Shown one piece after another: positions 26,634 through 35,014 of a stretch of 61,066 nucleotides of DNA. The position numbers and the translations under genes were made by a program. Source of the DNA: Thermus thermamylovorans (GTDB lineage: Bacteria > Deinococcota > Deinococci > Deinococcales > Thermaceae). Within the stretch, counting starts at the first letter, position 1. Every line of letters starts with the position of its first letter. The notes beneath the pieces were generated by a model. That model ran no database searches. It saw only the letters and a program-made list of their open reading frames with translations, and was not told the origin of the DNA. Where the stretch lies: NCBI RefSeq assembly GCF_004307015.1, contig NZ_SIJL01000008.1, positions 1-61,066 of the forward strand. Reading direction: 5' to 3'.

Positions 26634-26870
26634 TTAGCGGCGTTCCAGGATTTCCACCACCAAGGCTGCCCCCACCAGGTTGGCTCCCAGGTCGCGGCGG
26701 ATGCGCTCCGCCTTGAGCATGCGGAAAAGGTCCTCTTCCCGGAAGTACCAAGCATCCCCCACTTCCAAGGGCTCCACAAAGCCGATCTCCACGTAGGCCC
26801 GCACCGCGCCCAAGGAGAGGCCGTAGGCCGCCAGGGTCTCGAGGGAGAGCCACTCGCTACGCGCGAGCAT
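26634..26870 (-). CDS. dafA: DafA, assembly factor of the DnaK-DnaJ complex
   Basis: This 78-residue protein is the Thermus-specific DafA that joins DnaK and DnaJ in a ternary complex in T. thermophilus. Position (after dnaJ, before clpB) and length agree. Its sequence also looks like a compact MerR/HspR or CbpM domain: [21 protein letters not shown] resembles the winged helix, and [15 protein letters not shown] resembles the GVNLAGI segment of HspR. The start overlaps the dnaJ end by 14 nt. About 200 bp separate it from clpB, where clpB's own promoter lies. Confidence 0.9.
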   Translation of the reverse strand: MLARSEWLSLETLAAYGLSLGAVRAYVEIGFVEPLEVGDAWYFREEDLFRMLKAERIRRDLGANLVGAALVVEILERR

Positions 26871-27693
26871 GGTGCACCTCCGCTAGCTTCCGCCAAAGGG
26901 CTTCCTCCTCCGGGGAGAGATGCTCGGGGATGACGAGGCGCACCTCCAGGTAGAGGTCGCCCCGGCCATGGGGCCCGGGGAAGCCCTTGCCCTTGAGCCT
27001 AAGCTTCCTTCCCGCCTGGGTCTTAGGGGGGATGGTGACCTCCACCGGGCCCTCCAGGGTGGGGGCCCGCACCTTGCCCCCCACCACGGCGATGGGTGCA
27101 GGCACGTCCAAGGTGGCGTAGAGGTTCTGGCCCTCGAGGCGGAAAACGGGGTGAGGGAGAAGCCGCACGGTGAGGAGAAGGTCCCCCGGCGGCTCCCCAG
27201 GGCCCCCCATGCCGGGAAGGCGCAGGACACTTCCCTCCTGGACCCCGGGGGGGATCTTCACGGAAACGCGCCTTCCTCCCACCTCCAGCACCTTTTCCCC
27301 GCCCCAGAAGGCCTCCTCCAGGGTCAGGGCCAGCTCGGCCCGGAGATCGCGGCCTTTCCTTGGCCTCCTCCGCCCCATGCCCCCAAAGAGGCCCCCGCCG
27401 AAGAGCTCCTGGAAGAAGTCGGAGAAGTCCTCTACGTCAAACCCCGAGAAGTCGTACCCCCCGGGGGGTGGGGGCGGGGGTGGGGTGGCGGTGCCGTAGG
27501 TGTCGTAGACCTTGCGCTTTTCCGGGTCGGAGAGGACGGCGTAGGCCTCGTTGATCTCCTTGAACCGCTCCTCCGCCTCAGGGCTTTTGTTGACGTCGGG
27601 GTGGTACTGGCGTGCCAGGCGCTTGTAGGCCCGCTTGATCTCCTCCTGCGTGGCGTTTCTCGGTACCCCTAGGATGGCGTAGTAGTCCTTCAT
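26857..27693 (-). CDS. dnaJ: DnaJ co-chaperone, Thermus short form
   Basis: This 278-residue J protein has the J domain at 1-65 with HPD at 31-33 (RQYHPDVNK) and a Pro-rich, Gly/Phe linker ([15 protein letters not shown]). A substrate-binding beta domain follows. The four CxxCxGxG zinc-finger repeats are absent, as known for Thermus DnaJ. It stimulates DnaK ATPase and forms the complex with DafA. It starts 3 nt after the grpE stop. Confidence 0.95.
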   Translation of the reverse strand: MKDYYAILGVPRNATQEEIKRAYKRLARQYHPDVNKSPEAEERFKEINEAYAVLSDPEKRKVYDTYGTATPPPPPPPGGYDFSGFDVEDFSDFFQELFGGGLFGGMGRRRPRKGRDLRAELALTLEEAFWGGEKVLEVGGRRVSVKIPPGVQEGSVLRLPGMGGPGEPPGDLLLTVRLLPHPVFRLEGQNLYATLDVPAPIAVVGGKVRAPTLEGPVEVTIPPKTQAGRKLRLKGKGFPGPHGRGDLYLEVRLVIPEHLSPEEEALWRKLAEVHHARA

Positions 27694-27696
27694 GGC

Positions 27697-28275
27697 CTAC
27701 TCCACGCCCTCTTCCTCAGGGCTTTTCTCCTCACCCACCGCCACCCGGGCCGGGCGCACCAAGGCCTCCCCCAGGCGGAAGCCCCGCTGGAAGACCCGGG
27801 CCACCTTGCCGGGCTCGCCGGGGAGGAGGCCGATGGCCTCGTGGTAGCGGGGGTCAAAGGCCTCCCCTTCCCCGGGCACCTCCTCGATGCCAAGCCCTGC
27901 TAGGATGCGGAAGAAGCCCTCCCGCACCGCCTTCACCCCTTGGAGGATGCCCTCGGGGTTGGTGCCTGCGAACTCCAGGGCCCGGTCCAGGTCGTCCAGG
28001 ACGGGAAGGAGGGCCCTTAGGGCTTTCAGGACCCCCTCCCGCTCCCGGGCCCTGAGCTCCTCCTCCATGCGCTTGCGGTAGTTGTCGAAGTCCGCGAGGA
28101 GCCGCAGGTAGCGGTCCTTGAGGAGGGCGAGCTCTCCCTCCAAGGCCTTGAGGCGCTCCGCCATGGGGTCCTCCAGCGGCCCCACGGAAGCCTCCTGGGC
28201 CGGCGGAAGGTTCTCCCCCCCTTCCTCTGCCCTGGGGGTGGCTTCGCTCAGCAGGCGCTCCTGCTCCTTGTCCAT
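27697..28275 (-). CDS. grpE: GrpE nucleotide exchange factor
   Basis: This 192-residue GrpE has a long N-terminal helix (LKALEGELALLKDRYLRLLADFDNYRKR) and the C-terminal beta domain (VPGEGEAFDPRYHEAIGLLPGE). It releases ADP from DnaK and acts as a thermosensor in other species. It is the second gene of the dnaK operon; a hairpin lies between dnaK and its start. Confidence 0.95.
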   Translation of the reverse strand: MDKEQERLLSEATPRAEEGGENLPPAQEASVGPLEDPMAERLKALEGELALLKDRYLRLLADFDNYRKRMEEELRAREREGVLKALRALLPVLDDLDRALEFAGTNPEGILQGVKAVREGFFRILAGLGIEEVPGEGEAFDPRYHEAIGLLPGEPGKVARVFQRGFRLGEALVRPARVAVGEEKSPEEEGVE

Positions 28276-28296
28276 GCTCCCTCCTGGGGCGTAAGG

Positions 28297-28320
28297 GGCC
28301 CTGCCCCAGAGGGCAGGGCC
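28297..28320 (-). terminator. 10-bp GC hairpin in the dnaK-grpE gap, possible attenuator
   Basis: GGCCCTGCCC and GGGCAGGGCC pair perfectly around CAGA (read on the + strand), in the 55-nt gap between dnaK and grpE. There is no T-run. It would give partial termination or protect the dnaK 3' end. Confidence 0.6.
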
Positions 28321-28330
28321 TAAGGGGGCC

Positions 28331-30178
28331 TCATTCGGCGGGCTTGTAGTCGGCGTCGATCACGTCGTCGGGGCGCTGGCCCCCAGGGGCGCCCACGCTC
28401 TTTTCGTAGGCCTCCACCGCCTGCAAAAGCTCCTGGGTAGCCGCCTTCAGCTCGGGGTCGGGGGCGTCCTTCTCCACCAGCTCCTTGGCCTTGGCGATGG
28501 CCGTCTCCAGGCGGGAGCGGGCCTCGGGGCTACCCTGCTTCTCCTGGAGCACCCTTTCCGCCTGCACCCGGGCGGAGTCCAGGGTGTTCCTGAGCTCCGC
28601 GTGCTCCTTGCGGCGGCGGTCCTCCTCCGCGTGGCGCTGGGCCTCGGCGATGATGCGCTGGATCTCTTCTTCGGAGAGGGTGGTGGTGTTCTGGATGGTG
28701 ATGGAGGCCGCCTTGCCCGTGGACTTCTCCTTTGCGGTCACGTGGAGGATGCCGTTGGCGTCGATGTCGAAGCAGACCTCAATCTGGGGGACTCCAGCGG
28801 GCATGGGGGGGATGCCCTCGAGGCGGAAGCGGCCCAGGCTCTTGTTGTCCTGGGCCATGGGGCGCTCCCCTTGCAGGACGTGGACCTCCACCGCGGTCTG
28901 GTTGTGCTCGGCGGTGGTGAAGACCTCGCACTTGCGGGTGGGGATGGTGGTGTTCCGGGGGATGAGGACGGTCATCACCCCGCCCTTGGTCTCCACCCCC
29001 AGGGAGAGGGGGGTGACGTCCAGGAGGACCACGTCCCGCACCTCGCCCACCAGCACCCCCGCCTGGATGGCGGCTCCCATGGCCACCACCTCGTCGGGGT
29101 TCACGGAGCGGTTGGGCTCCTTGCCCAGAAGCTCCCGCACCATCCGCTCCACCGCGGGCACCCGGGTGGCCCCGCCCACCAGGATGACCTCGTCGATCTG
29201 GCCCGGGGAAAGCCCTGCGTCCTTCAGGGCCTGTTCCACGGGGGCGCGGAGGCGCCTCAGGAGAGGCTCGATGAGCTCCTCGAACCTGGCCCGTGTGAGC
29301 TTCTTCTCCAGGTGGAGGGGCGTCTTGCTGGCCGGGTCCAGGGCGATGAAGGGGAGGCTGATGGTGGTCTCGAAGGTGCTGGAGAGCTCGATCTTGGCCT
29401 TCTCCGCCGCCTCGATGAGGCGCTGGAGGGCCTGGCGGTCCGCCTTGAGGTCCACCCCGTACTCCCGGCGGAACTCCTCGGCCAGCCAGTTCACGATGGC
29501 GTGGTCCATGTCGCTGCCGCCCAGGTGGGTGTCCCCGGAGGTGGCCTTCACCTCGAAGACCCCTTCCCCGATCTCCAGCACCGTCACGTCGAAGGTGCCG
29601 CCCCCCAGGTCGAAGACCAGGACGGTCTCGTTCCCCTTCTTGTCCAGGCCGTAGGCCAGGGCGGCCGCCGTGGGCTCGTTGATGATGCGCAGGACCTCCA
29701 GCCCGGCGATCCTGCCCGCGTTGGCCGTGGCCTCCCGCTGGGCGTTGTTGAAGTAGGCGGGCACGGTGATCACCGCCTTGGTGATCCGTTCCCCGAGCTT
29801 CTTGGAGGCGTCCTCCACCAGCTTGCGGAGGACCATGGCGCTGATCTCCTCGGGGGTGTAGAGCTTGCCCTTCACCTCCACCCGCACGCCCCCGTCGGGG
29901 CCCGGGACCACCTTGTAGGGCACCCGCTTGGCCTCCTCCCGCACCTCTTCGAAGCGGCGGCCGATGAAGCGCTTGATCTCGAAGAGGGTGCCCTCAGGGT
30001 TCAGGACCGCCTGGCGCTTGGCCATGCGCCCCACCAGGGTTTCCCCGTCCCGGAAGGCTACCACGCTGGGCGTGACCCTCTCCCCTTCGGCGTTTTCCAG
30101 CACCACCGGCTTGCCGCCCTCCAGAATGGCGATCACGCTGTTGGTGGTGCCCAGGTCAATGCCCACTGCCTTGGCCAT
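28331..30178 (-). CDS. dnaK: DnaK (Hsp70) chaperone
   Basis: This 615-residue Hsp70 begins [14 protein letters not shown]. The ATPase domain (1-380) has [19 protein letters not shown] and [14 protein letters not shown]; the substrate-binding domain begins near [17 protein letters not shown] 30178 is chosen because GAGGTGAGG precedes it and it gives the conserved N-terminus. Promoter boxes are at 30227-30198. It is the first gene of dnaK-grpE-dnaJ-dafA and diverges from ftsH. Confidence 0.97.
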   Translation of the reverse strand: MAKAVGIDLGTTNSVIAILEGGKPVVLENAEGERVTPSVVAFRDGETLVGRMAKRQAVLNPEGTLFEIKRFIGRRFEEVREEAKRVPYKVVPGPDGGVRVEVKGKLYTPEEISAMVLRKLVEDASKKLGERITKAVITVPAYFNNAQREATANAGRIAGLEVLRIINEPTAAALAYGLDKKGNETVLVFDLGGGTFDVTVLEIGEGVFEVKATSGDTHLGGSDMDHAIVNWLAEEFRREYGVDLKADRQALQRLIEAAEKAKIELSSTFETTISLPFIALDPASKTPLHLEKKLTRARFEELIEPLLRRLRAPVEQALKDAGLSPGQIDEVILVGGATRVPAVERMVRELLGKEPNRSVNPDEVVAMGAAIQAGVLVGEVRDVVLLDVTPLSLGVETKGGVMTVLIPRNTTIPTRKCEVFTTAEHNQTAVEVHVLQGERPMAQDNKSLGRFRLEGIPPMPAGVPQIEVCFDIDANGILHVTAKEKSTGKAASITIQNTTTLSEEEIQRIIAEAQRHAEEDRRRKEHAELRNTLDSARVQAERVLQEKQGSPEARSRLETAIAKAKELVEKDAPDPELKAATQELLQAVEAYEKSVGAPGGQRPDDVIDADYKPAE

Positions 30179-30197
30179 AGCCTCACCTCTCGCCCCA

Positions 30198-30236
30198 AGC
30201 ATAAGCTGCCCGATATCTCTTAGTCAAGAGACTTGA
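30198..30236 (-). promoter_or_regulatory. dnaK promoter with two inverted repeats
   Basis: On the minus strand TTGACT (30227-30222), 18 bp and TATGCT (30203-30198) form the promoter. Two perfect inverted repeats overlap the -35 box: TCTCTT-N4-AAGAGA (30216-30231) and TCAAG-N3-CTTGA (30224-30236). No CIRCE element is present. The TCAAG/CTTGA arms recall HAIR but face the opposite way. Confidence 0.7.
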
Positions 30237-30302
30237 GCATGCCTGTATCATAGTGGCCCGGGCTACCCGTGGCCTGGGCCGAGCGTGTACCCTAAGGAAG
30301 AG

Positions 30303-32177
30303 ATGTCCCGGCTCCCCCATCTCTTGGTGTTGGTCCTGGCGGTGTTCCTCCTGGTCTGGGCCTTCAGCCTTGCCGGCACCCCGGGCGGCTCCGGCGGGGC
30401 CGTGAACTACACCACCTTTCTCGAGGACCTGCAGGCGGGCCGGGTAAAGGAAGTGGTGGTCCGCGCCGGGGATACCCGCATCCAGGGCACCCTCACCGAC
30501 GGCTCCACCTTCACCACTTTTGCCGCCAGCCCCCCGGACAACGAGACCCTGGAGTCCTGGACCAAGCGGGGGGTGAGCGTGCGGGTGGAGCCTCCTGCTA
30601 ACCCCAACCCCTTGGGCTTCCTCTGGCCCTTGCTCCTGGTGGGGCTTCTGGTGGGCGCCCTCTTCTACTTTTCCCGGGCTGGGCGGGCCGGGCCCTCGGA
30701 CGGGGCCTTCAGCTTCACCAAGAGCCGGGCCAAGGTGCTCACCGAGGCCCCCAAGGTCACCTTCAAGGACGTGGCCGGGGCCGAGGAGGCCAAGGAGGAG
30801 CTCAGGGAGATCGTGGAGTTCCTCAAGAACCCCGCCCGCTTCCACGAGATGGGGGCCCGGATCCCCAAGGGGGTTCTGCTGGTGGGCCCCCCGGGGGTGG
30901 GCAAGACCCACATCGCCCGGGCGGTGGCCGGGGAGGCCCGGGTGCCCTTCATCACCGCAAGCGGTTCCGACTTCGTGGAGATGTTCGTGGGGGTGGGGGC
31001 GGCCCGGGTGCGGGACCTCTTCGAGACCGCCAAGCGCCATGCCCCCTGCATCGTCTTCATCGATGAGATCGACGCCGTGGGCCGCCGCCGGGGCGGGGGC
31101 GTGGGGGGCGGCAACGACGAGAGGGAACAGACCCTGAACCAGCTCCTGGTGGAGATGGACGGCTTCGAGAAGGACTCCACGGTCATCGTCATGGCCGCCA
31201 CCAACCGTCCCGACGTCCTGGACCCGGCCCTCCTGCGCCCGGGGCGCTTCGACCGCCAGGTGGCCATCGACGCCCCCGACGTGAAGGGCCGGGAGCAGAT
31301 CCTCAGGATCCACGCCCGGGGTAAGCCCCTGGCCGAGGACGTGGACCTGGCCCTCCTGGCCAAGCGCACCCCGGGTTTCGTGGGGGCGGACCTGGAGAAC
31401 CTCCTGAACGAGGCGGCCCTCCTCGCCGCCCGGGAGGGCCGGAAGAAGATCACCATGAAGGACCTGGAGGAGGCGGCCGACCGGGTGATGATGGGTCCGG
31501 CCAAGAAGAGCCTGGTCCTCACCTCCCGCGACCGCCGGATCACCGCCTACCACGAGGCGGGACACGCCCTGGCCGCCCACTACCTGGAGCATGTGGAGGG
31601 GGTGCACAAGGTGACCATCGTCCCCCGGGGGCGGGCCCTGGGCTTCATGATGCCCCGGCGGGAGGACATGCTCCACTGGTCTAGAAAGCGCCTCCTGGAC
31701 CAGATCGCCGTGGCCCTGGCCGGGCGGGCGGCGGAGGAGCTGGTCTTCGAGGACGTGACCACGGGGGCGGAGAACGACTTCCGCCAGGCCACGGAGCTGG
31801 CCCGGCGGATGATCACCGAGTGGGGCATGCACCCCGAGTTCGGCCCTGTGGCCTACGCCCTGCGGGAGGACACCTACCTGGGGGGCTACGACGTGCGCCA
31901 GTACTCCGAGGCCACCGCCAAGCGCATCGACGAGGCGGTGCGCTGCCTCATCGAGGAACAGTACGGAAGGGTCAAGACCCTGCTTCAGGAGAGGCGGGAG
32001 GTCTTGGAACGGGTGGCGGAAACCCTCCTGGAGGTGGAAACCCTCACCGCAGAAGAGTTCCAGCGGGTGGTGGAGGGCCTGCCCCCGGAGCCGGCCAAGC
32101 CCGAGGAGCGGGAGGAAAAAGAGGCCCCCCGGGTGGTGCCCAAGGTTAAGCCGGGAGGCGCCCTGGGCGGGGCCTAA
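30303..32177 (+). CDS. ftsH: FtsH membrane AAA+ metalloprotease
   Basis: This 624-residue ATP-dependent protease degrades misfolded and regulatory membrane proteins. Transmembrane helices lie near 6-25 and 104-124 with a small periplasmic domain between. Walker A is GPPGVGKT (195-202), Walker [11 protein letters not shown], and the zinc site HEAGH lies near 420. ATG 30303 has GGAAG 4 nt upstream; an in-frame GTG at 30285 would add six residues. Its placement divergent from dnaK suggests shared heat control; TATCAT at 30246-30251 may be the -10 box. Confidence 0.95.
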   Translation: MSRLPHLLVLVLAVFLLVWAFSLAGTPGGSGGAVNYTTFLEDLQAGRVKEVVVRAGDTRIQGTLTDGSTFTTFAASPPDNETLESWTKRGVSVRVEPPANPNPLGFLWPLLLVGLLVGALFYFSRAGRAGPSDGAFSFTKSRAKVLTEAPKVTFKDVAGAEEAKEELREIVEFLKNPARFHEMGARIPKGVLLVGPPGVGKTHIARAVAGEARVPFITASGSDFVEMFVGVGAARVRDLFETAKRHAPCIVFIDEIDAVGRRRGGGVGGGNDEREQTLNQLLVEMDGFEKDSTVIVMAATNRPDVLDPALLRPGRFDRQVAIDAPDVKGREQILRIHARGKPLAEDVDLALLAKRTPGFVGADLENLLNEAALLAAREGRKKITMKDLEEAADRVMMGPAKKSLVLTSRDRRITAYHEAGHALAAHYLEHVEGVHKVTIVPRGRALGFMMPRREDMLHWSRKRLLDQIAVALAGRAAEELVFEDVTTGAENDFRQATELARRMITEWGMHPEFGPVAYALREDTYLGGYDVRQYSEATAKRIDEAVRCLIEEQYGRVKTLLQERREVLERVAETLLEVETLTAEEFQRVVEGLPPEPAKPEEREEKEAPRVVPKVKPGGALGGA

Positions 32178-32236
32178 GTGCCCCGTCGTGGCGGGACCAC
32201 CTCCGCGCCCGGGCGCTTCGGCGCCGGAGAGTAGGG

Positions 32237-32260
32237 CCCGGGGGGCTTAGGCCCCCCGGG
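32237..32260. terminator. Bidirectional GC hairpin between ftsH and HU gene
   Basis: CCCGGGGGGC and GCCCCCCGGG pair perfectly around TTAG. It is placed in the 101-bp convergent gap, with no T-run, as is common for Thermus terminators. Confidence 0.6.
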
Positions 32261-32278
32261 GGAAGGGGTCAGCAGAGC

Positions 32279-32572
32279 CTACTTCTTAACCTGCTCCTTG
32301 AGGGCCTTGCCGGGCTTGAAGGCCGGATACTGGGTAGCGGGAATCTTGATCCTCTCCTTGGTGCCGGGCTTCACCCCGGTGCGGGCCTTGCGCTTGCGCA
32401 CCTCGAAGGTGCCGAAGCCGGTGAGCTGCACCTTGTTGCCCCCGGCCAGCGCCCCCTCCACCTTGGAGAGGAAGGCATCCACCGCTGCCTTCACGTCCTT
32501 CTTCTTGAGGCCGGTAGCCGCCGCCACCTGATCCACCAGGTCTGCCTTGGTTACCGTTTTCCTTGCTGCCAT
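32279..32572 (-). CDS. hup: HU histone-like DNA-binding protein
   Basis: This 97-residue nucleoid protein has a Lys-rich N-terminus (MAARKTVTKADLVDQV), the core GNKVQLTGFGTFEVRKRKARTG and the beta-arm region PGTKERIKIPATQYPAF. It compacts and bends DNA. AAGGAGGTGAAGA precedes the ATG, and a strong promoter lies at 32636-32607. Confidence 0.96.
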   Translation of the reverse strand: MAARKTVTKADLVDQVAAATGLKKKDVKAAVDAFLSKVEGALAGGNKVQLTGFGTFEVRKRKARTGVKPGTKERIKIPATQYPAFKPGKALKEQVKK

Positions 32573-32606
32573 TCTTCACCTCCTTCCTCTTTTCCCTTCC
32601 GTAGGG

Positions 32607-32636
32607 ACTATATCATGACCGAATTTTGGTGCGCAA
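32607..32636 (-). promoter_or_regulatory. HU gene promoter
   Basis: On the minus strand TTGCGC (32636-32631), 18 bp and TATAGT (32612-32607). The leader is about 30 nt. Upstream is an AT-rich tract with the 12-bp perfect palindrome TACATATATGTA (32655-32666), unusual for this GC-rich genome. Confidence 0.7.
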
Positions 32637-32688
32637 TACCCAGACCCTTTTCTATACATATATGTAGCAATGTATGATAGCTAAAGTA

Positions 32689-33330
32689 TCAGCTCTGGCG
32701 GTATTGGGGAGGGAGAAGTTCCCGTATCTTGGCTTCTATCTCCTGCGTCAAGGCTTCAAGCTCCTGGTGGGAGATCTTGGCAGCTCTTGGAACGGGGATG
32801 GGCTTGCCGTAGATGACCCTTATGGGTCGGCGCAGGCGGAAGAGCTTTCGCCCCACGGGCCAGGTTTGGTCCGCACCCACGATGGCCACGGGCACCACGG
32901 GGCTTCCCGTGCGCAGGGCGATGGCCGCCATCCCGGTCTTGAAGGGCCCTAGCTTGCCGGTGCGGCTCCTCGTCCCCTCGGGGAAGATGCCGAAGGCCAT
33001 CCCCTTTTCCAGGGCACGGATGGCGCTTTTGATGGCGGAGAGGTCGCTCTGCCCCCGCTCCACGGGGATGGCGTAGAGCCGGGGCAGGAGCCAGGAGAGG
33101 AGGGGCAAGCGGAAGACGTCAGCCCGGGCCAGGAAGCTCACGGGCCGCCGTACCCCCGCCCCGATGGCGATGGGGTCCAGGATGGAAAGGTGGTTGCTGG
33201 CCAGGATGATGGGGCCCTCCCGGGGCACGTTTTCCACGCCTTCTGCCCGGTAGCCGAAGAGAAGGTGCAAGAGAAATCGGGCCAGGTACCAAGCGGCCCG
33301 GTAGACGGGGTTGGGCTGGTGGGCTTCCAC
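32689..33330 (-). CDS. plsC: 1-acyl-sn-glycerol-3-phosphate acyltransferase
   Basis: This 213-residue enzyme makes phosphatidic acid from lysophosphatidic acid at the membrane. The catalytic HX4D is in NHLSILD (His47, Asp52), and the substrate motif FPEGTRSR is present, then VPVAIVGAD. The GTG start is 5 nt after the endonuclease V stop on the same strand, so the two are co-transcribed. Confidence 0.92.
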   Translation of the reverse strand: MEAHQPNPVYRAAWYLARFLLHLLFGYRAEGVENVPREGPIILASNHLSILDPIAIGAGVRRPVSFLARADVFRLPLLSWLLPRLYAIPVERGQSDLSAIKSAIRALEKGMAFGIFPEGTRSRTGKLGPFKTGMAAIALRTGSPVVPVAIVGADQTWPVGRKLFRLRRPIRVIYGKPIPVPRAAKISHQELEALTQEIEAKIRELLPPQYRQS

Positions 33331-33335
33331 GGGGC

Positions 33336-34016
33336 TCAGTCTAAGGCTCTAAGGGCTTTGCCCGCCTCCAGATGGGCCAGGCGCAGGGGCTCGGGGAGGC
33401 GGAAGCGGGTGGGCAGGGCCCTCGCGAAGGCCAGGGCCTCCTCCACCCCCACCCGGTGCCCGGGGGAGACGTAAAGGGGCTTGACCCCGGCGCGGCTCCG
33501 GTAGGCGTAGCCGAGGGGGCGGCCATCGGGAGAGAGGAGCCTTACCGCGCTCCCCGCCTCCTGGGGCAGGGGTGCCTCCGGGCGGCCGTAGAGGAGGCTC
33601 TTGGCCACCCCCAGGCTCGGCAGGTCCAGGTGCACCCCCAGGTGGCCCGCGATCCCCAGGCCCCGGGGGTGAGCGATCCCCTGTCCGTCCACCAGGAGGG
33701 CCTCGGGAGCCTCGGGGAGGGCGCGCAGAGCCTCCAGGTAGGCGGGGGCCTCGCGGAAGGAGAGGAGGCCCGGGATGTAGGGAAAGAGCGCCGCCTCCGG
33801 CACCACCCCGAGGCCCACGGAAAGGGGGCCCCTTTCCAGGTGGTAGAGCACCGCCACGGCCACCAGGGGCTTCCCCCGCTTGTGGGAGGCGTCCAGGGCG
33901 GCGATGCGCCGCACCCCCTCCAGGCTCCCCGCTAGGACCACCCGCTGGGCCAGGGCCTTTTGCAGGGCGAAGGCTGCCTCGAGGCTTTCCGGCTTGGGAA
34001 AGGGGGGGATCTCCAC
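33336..34016 (-). CDS. nfi: Endonuclease V
   Basis: This 226-residue enzyme cuts DNA (and RNA) near deoxyinosine, the product of adenine deamination, which is frequent at high temperature. Catalytic Asp42 (AALDASHKRG), Tyr80 and Glu89 (FPYIPGLLSFREAP) and Asp110 (LLVDGQGIAHPRGLGIAGHLGV) are present. The start is a GTG. It forms an operon with plsC. Confidence 0.94.
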   Translation of the reverse strand: MEIPPFPKPESLEAAFALQKALAQRVVLAGSLEGVRRIAALDASHKRGKPLVAVAVLYHLERGPLSVGLGVVPEAALFPYIPGLLSFREAPAYLEALRALPEAPEALLVDGQGIAHPRGLGIAGHLGVHLDLPSLGVAKSLLYGRPEAPLPQEAGSAVRLLSPDGRPLGYAYRSRAGVKPLYVSPGHRVGVEEALAFARALPTRFRLPEPLRLAHLEAGKALRALD

Positions 34017-34090
34017 CGGGCCTTACCTCACTAGGGGCCAGCGCGCCTCACCGCAAGGAGAAAAGGCGGGGCAACCATGGCCTTTTGGGG

Positions 34091-34120
34091 GCCCCGTTGT
34101 GGCTTGCGCCACAACGGGGC
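34091..34120 (-). terminator. 13-bp perfect hairpin downstream of the SIS gene
   Basis: GCCCCGTTGTGGC and GCCACAACGGGGC pair perfectly around TTGC. It lies 2 nt past the SIS gene stop. The core GGCTTGCGCC recurs in the hairpin at 40225-40252. Confidence 0.65.
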
Positions 34121-34122
34121 GG

Positions 34123-34995
34123 TTAGGTGGCCTCCCGGAGGCGCTCCAGCACCTCGGGGTCGGAGGGGTCCACCCCGTAGAGGAGGGCCAGGTAGTAGGC
34201 GGTCCAGGCCAGGCGGTACCAGAGGGCCACCGCCTGGGCCAGGCGGCTTTCCCCCTGGGGGGGTACCTCGGCCACCGCGTCCACCCGGGTTTCCAGGATC
34301 TCCTTGGCGAGCCTCACCGCTTCCCCTTCCCCCAGGAGGACGGCGGCCAGGGGGTCCCCCTGCTCGTGGCGGGCTTCCATCCCCGTGAGGAAGAACTCCA
34401 GGGCGCTGTGGGGCGGGGTGAGGGAGAGGCTTTTGCCGATGCGGGCGAGGAGGCTCTGCGCCGCCCCCTCCAGGGGGCGGAAGAAGGGGGCGTAGAGGAG
34501 GGGAAGCCTTTCCAGGAGGGTGTAGGCCAGGAACTTGGCCGGGTTTTGTTCCAGGGGTACCTCCGGCCCCAGGCGGCGCCTTTCTCTAAGGAGGGCCTCG
34601 TCCACCTCCTTCAGGGCCCCCTCCCGCCCGGTGGCCAGGAGGAGGAAGCGCAGGTAGCGGTAGGGGTTCAGGGGGCTGGGGGGGAGGTAGACCTCCGCCC
34701 CTTCCCGGAAGCCCAGGCGCACCACCCGTGCCCGTCCTCCCTCCGCCAGGAGGGCCAGGGCGGCCCCCTCTCCCAGGTCGTACCCCCCTTCCAGGACGAA
34801 GAGGCTGCCCTCCTCCGTCCAGTCGGGGAGGCCGGAAAGCGCCGCGGCGAACCAGCCCTCCCCGTAGCCTATGGCGGCGTGGGGGCTGGGGTAGGCCTCC
34901 TTGGGCACCGGCCCCGAGCCCACCAGGTCCCTCAGCTCCAGGGCCAGGCCCCGGCGGTCGGCCAGGTAGGTTTCCTCGCGGTCCAGGTCGCGCAT
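34123..34995 (-). CDS. SIS-domain phosphoglucose/phosphomannose isomerase-like protein
   Basis: I recognise this 290-residue protein as the orthologue of T. thermophilus TTHA1346, a phosphoglucose isomerase-like SIS protein of solved structure. It begins MRDLDREETYL, and has FVLEGGYDLGEGAA and SLTPPHSALEFFLTGMEARHE. It probably interconverts fructose-6-phosphate with glucose- or mannose-6-phosphate. ATG 34995 is supported by a TAGCAT box 7 nt upstream (minus strand), giving a leaderless mRNA. It diverges from the mannose-6-phosphate isomerase gene. Confidence 0.85.
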   Translation of the reverse strand: MRDLDREETYLADRRGLALELRDLVGSGPVPKEAYPSPHAAIGYGEGWFAAALSGLPDWTEEGSLFVLEGGYDLGEGAALALLAEGGRARVVRLGFREGAEVYLPPSPLNPYRYLRFLLLATGREGALKEVDEALLRERRRLGPEVPLEQNPAKFLAYTLLERLPLLYAPFFRPLEGAAQSLLARIGKSLSLTPPHSALEFFLTGMEARHEQGDPLAAVLLGEGEAVRLAKEILETRVDAVAEVPPQGESRLAQAVALWYRLAWTAYYLALLYGVDPSDPEVLERLREAT

Positions 34996-35001
34996 ACCCC
35001 T

Positions 35002-35008
35002 TATGCTA
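35002..35008. promoter_or_regulatory. Symmetric -10 element serving two divergent leaderless genes
   Basis: The + strand reads TATGCTA. TATGCT (35002-35007) is 7 nt before GTG 35015 of the manA-like gene; on the other strand TAGCAT (35008-35003) is 7 nt before ATG 34995 of the SIS gene. One element thus fits both directions. Confidence 0.6.
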
Positions 35009-35014
35009 ACCCCC

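Noticed and set aside
23714-30223. Long open frames on the + strand opposite clpB and dnaK (up to about 680 residues).
   Set aside because: They mirror codons of clearly conserved chaperones, have His/Leu/Gly-rich low-information sequence typical of GC-rich antisense frames, and match no family.
30179-30302. CIRCE (HrcA) operator at dnaK.
   Set aside because: No TTAGCACTC-N9-GAGTGCTAA-like sequence is present; only CTTGA/TCAAG and TCTCTT/AAGAGA repeats.
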